23,819 nt of DNA from DATESN01 sp035270785 (GTDB taxonomy: Bacteria; Bacillota; Clostridia; Lachnospirales; Lachnospiraceae): assembly GCA_035270785.1 (NCBI GenBank), contig DATESN010000028.1, positions 1-23,819 on the forward strand. The letters run 5' to 3'. Below are positions 23,301 to 23,819 of the stretch, piece after piece (positions within the stretch are counted from its first letter, which is position 1; the number at the start of each line of letters is the position of its first letter). The notes beneath the pieces are model-generated. The model worked only from the letters and a program-made list of their open reading frames with translations, was not told the origin of the DNA and did not search any database. Position numbers and translations under genes: made by a program.

Positions 23301-23367
23301 TTAAGCATTTTTCCTTTCATAAAAGAATAGGTTAGTGAAAATAAAGAAGTGTTTTTATGGTGGTAAT

Positions 23368-23819
23368 ATGTCAAATGTTTTGGCTAATATTTCAAATATT
23401 ATAATTCCTGTTCTTATTTTTTATATTGTGGCATATGGACTAATTCAAAAAAAGGATGTCTATGAAGATTTTATAAAAGGTGCGGAAAGTGGATTTAAAA
23501 CAGTCATACAAATTATGCCTACACTCATTGGATTAATGGTGGCGGTTGGAATCTTAAGAGCCTCAGGATTTTTAGATTTTTTAGGAAGTTGTTTTTCCGG
23601 AATCACCAACCAATTTGGTTTGCCCTCCCAAATGGTACCCCTTATTTTTGTCCGAATGTTTTCGTCTTCAGCAGCTACAGGCCTTGTACTAGATATCTTT
23701 AAGGAACATGGGACAGATTCCTATATGGGTATGCTTACATCCATTATTATGAGTTGTACAGAAACTATATTTTATACAATGTCTGTTTACTTTATGGTTG
23801 CCAAAGTAACGAAGACTAG
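23368..23819 (+). CDS. spmB: Spore maturation protein B (partial, runs off the window)
   Basis: The first 150 codons of a membrane protein, open to the window end. The full Bacillus protein has about 178 residues. Recognisable SpmB segments are NIIIPVLIFYIVAYGL, FIKGAESGFKTVIQIMP, VAVGILRASGFLDFL, FVRMFSSSAATGLVLDIF and CTETIFYTMSVYF. GGTGG at 23359-23363 lies 4 nt before the ATG. It works with SpmA in spore core dehydration. Unlike in Bacillus it is not directly behind spmA: the DUF421 gene lies between on the other strand, so spmB needs its own promoter in the 125-nt divergent gap. CATAAAA at 23318-23324 is a weak candidate for a sporulation-type -10. Confidence 0.9.
   Translation, partial: MSNVLANISNIIIPVLIFYIVAYGLIQKKDVYEDFIKGAESGFKTVIQIMPTLIGLMVAVGILRASGFLDFLGSCFSGITNQFGLPSQMVPLIFVRMFSSSAATGLVLDIFKEHGTDSYMGMLTSIIMSCTETIFYTMSVYFMVAKVTKT

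Overview
The window is AT-rich, low-GC DNA from a spore-forming, anaerobic-type Firmicute. The best fit is a Lachnospiraceae/Clostridia-cluster-XIVa organism. The reasons are the base composition, strong AGGAGG-type ribosome binding sites, a FabK-type fatty acid synthesis operon, the spore maturation genes spmA and spmB, and a gene string (YaaR, holB, RicT, TrmN6, RsmI) shared with Bacillus and Clostridia. The species cannot be named from the sequence alone.

Layout. (1) 1-945: the 3' end of a 23S rRNA, then seven tRNA genes (Asp, Val, Thr, Tyr, initiator Met, Phe, Lys) and a terminator. No 5S rRNA follows the 23S in the window, and no tRNA encodes its CCA end. (2) 997-5710: surface and envelope genes: a lipoprotein with two SGNH-hydrolase/beta-domain units, a membrane-anchored L,D-transpeptidase whose N-terminus carries 24-nt tandem repeats, and a small HD-domain protein. 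(3) 5777-10251: a PLP-dependent Orn/Lys/Arg decarboxylase-family protein, pyruvate kinase and glycerol kinase. (4) 10302-15009: a guanylate-kinase-like P-loop protein, YaaR, DNA polymerase III delta', RicT/YaaT, TrmN6-type methyltransferase and RsmI. This resembles the Bacillus yaaO-tmk-yaaR-holB-yaaT-yabB-yabC region, with pyk-glpK inserted and a guanylate-kinase-like gene where tmk would sit. (5) 15070-21843: a type II fatty acid synthesis cluster in the order acpP, fabK, fabD, fabG, fabF, fabZ, a second FabK/nitronate-monooxygenase-family flavoprotein, fabH. (6) 21930-23819: spmA, a convergent DUF421 membrane protein gene, and the start of spmB, which runs off the window.

How it works together. 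The fab genes supply the carrier (ACP), malonyl loading (FabD), initiation (FabH), elongation (FabF), keto reduction (FabG), dehydration (FabZ) and enoyl reduction (FabK). No accBCDA genes and no regulator gene are present here. However, two FabT-like palindromes (TTTGA-N3-TCAAA) lie before acpP and before fabD. The first directly overlaps the -10 box of a near-consensus promoter.

The most interesting element is the flavoprotein at 19765-20823. It has the length, motifs and C-terminal four-cysteine cluster I recall for Helicobacter pylori FabX, a [4Fe-4S]/FMN enzyme that introduces the double bond in unsaturated fatty acid synthesis. Neither FabA nor FabM is in the cluster, so this gene is a candidate for the missing unsaturation step. 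Second in interest is a DUF421 gene placed tail-to-tail between spmA and spmB, sharing a bidirectional terminator and interlocked stop codons with spmA.
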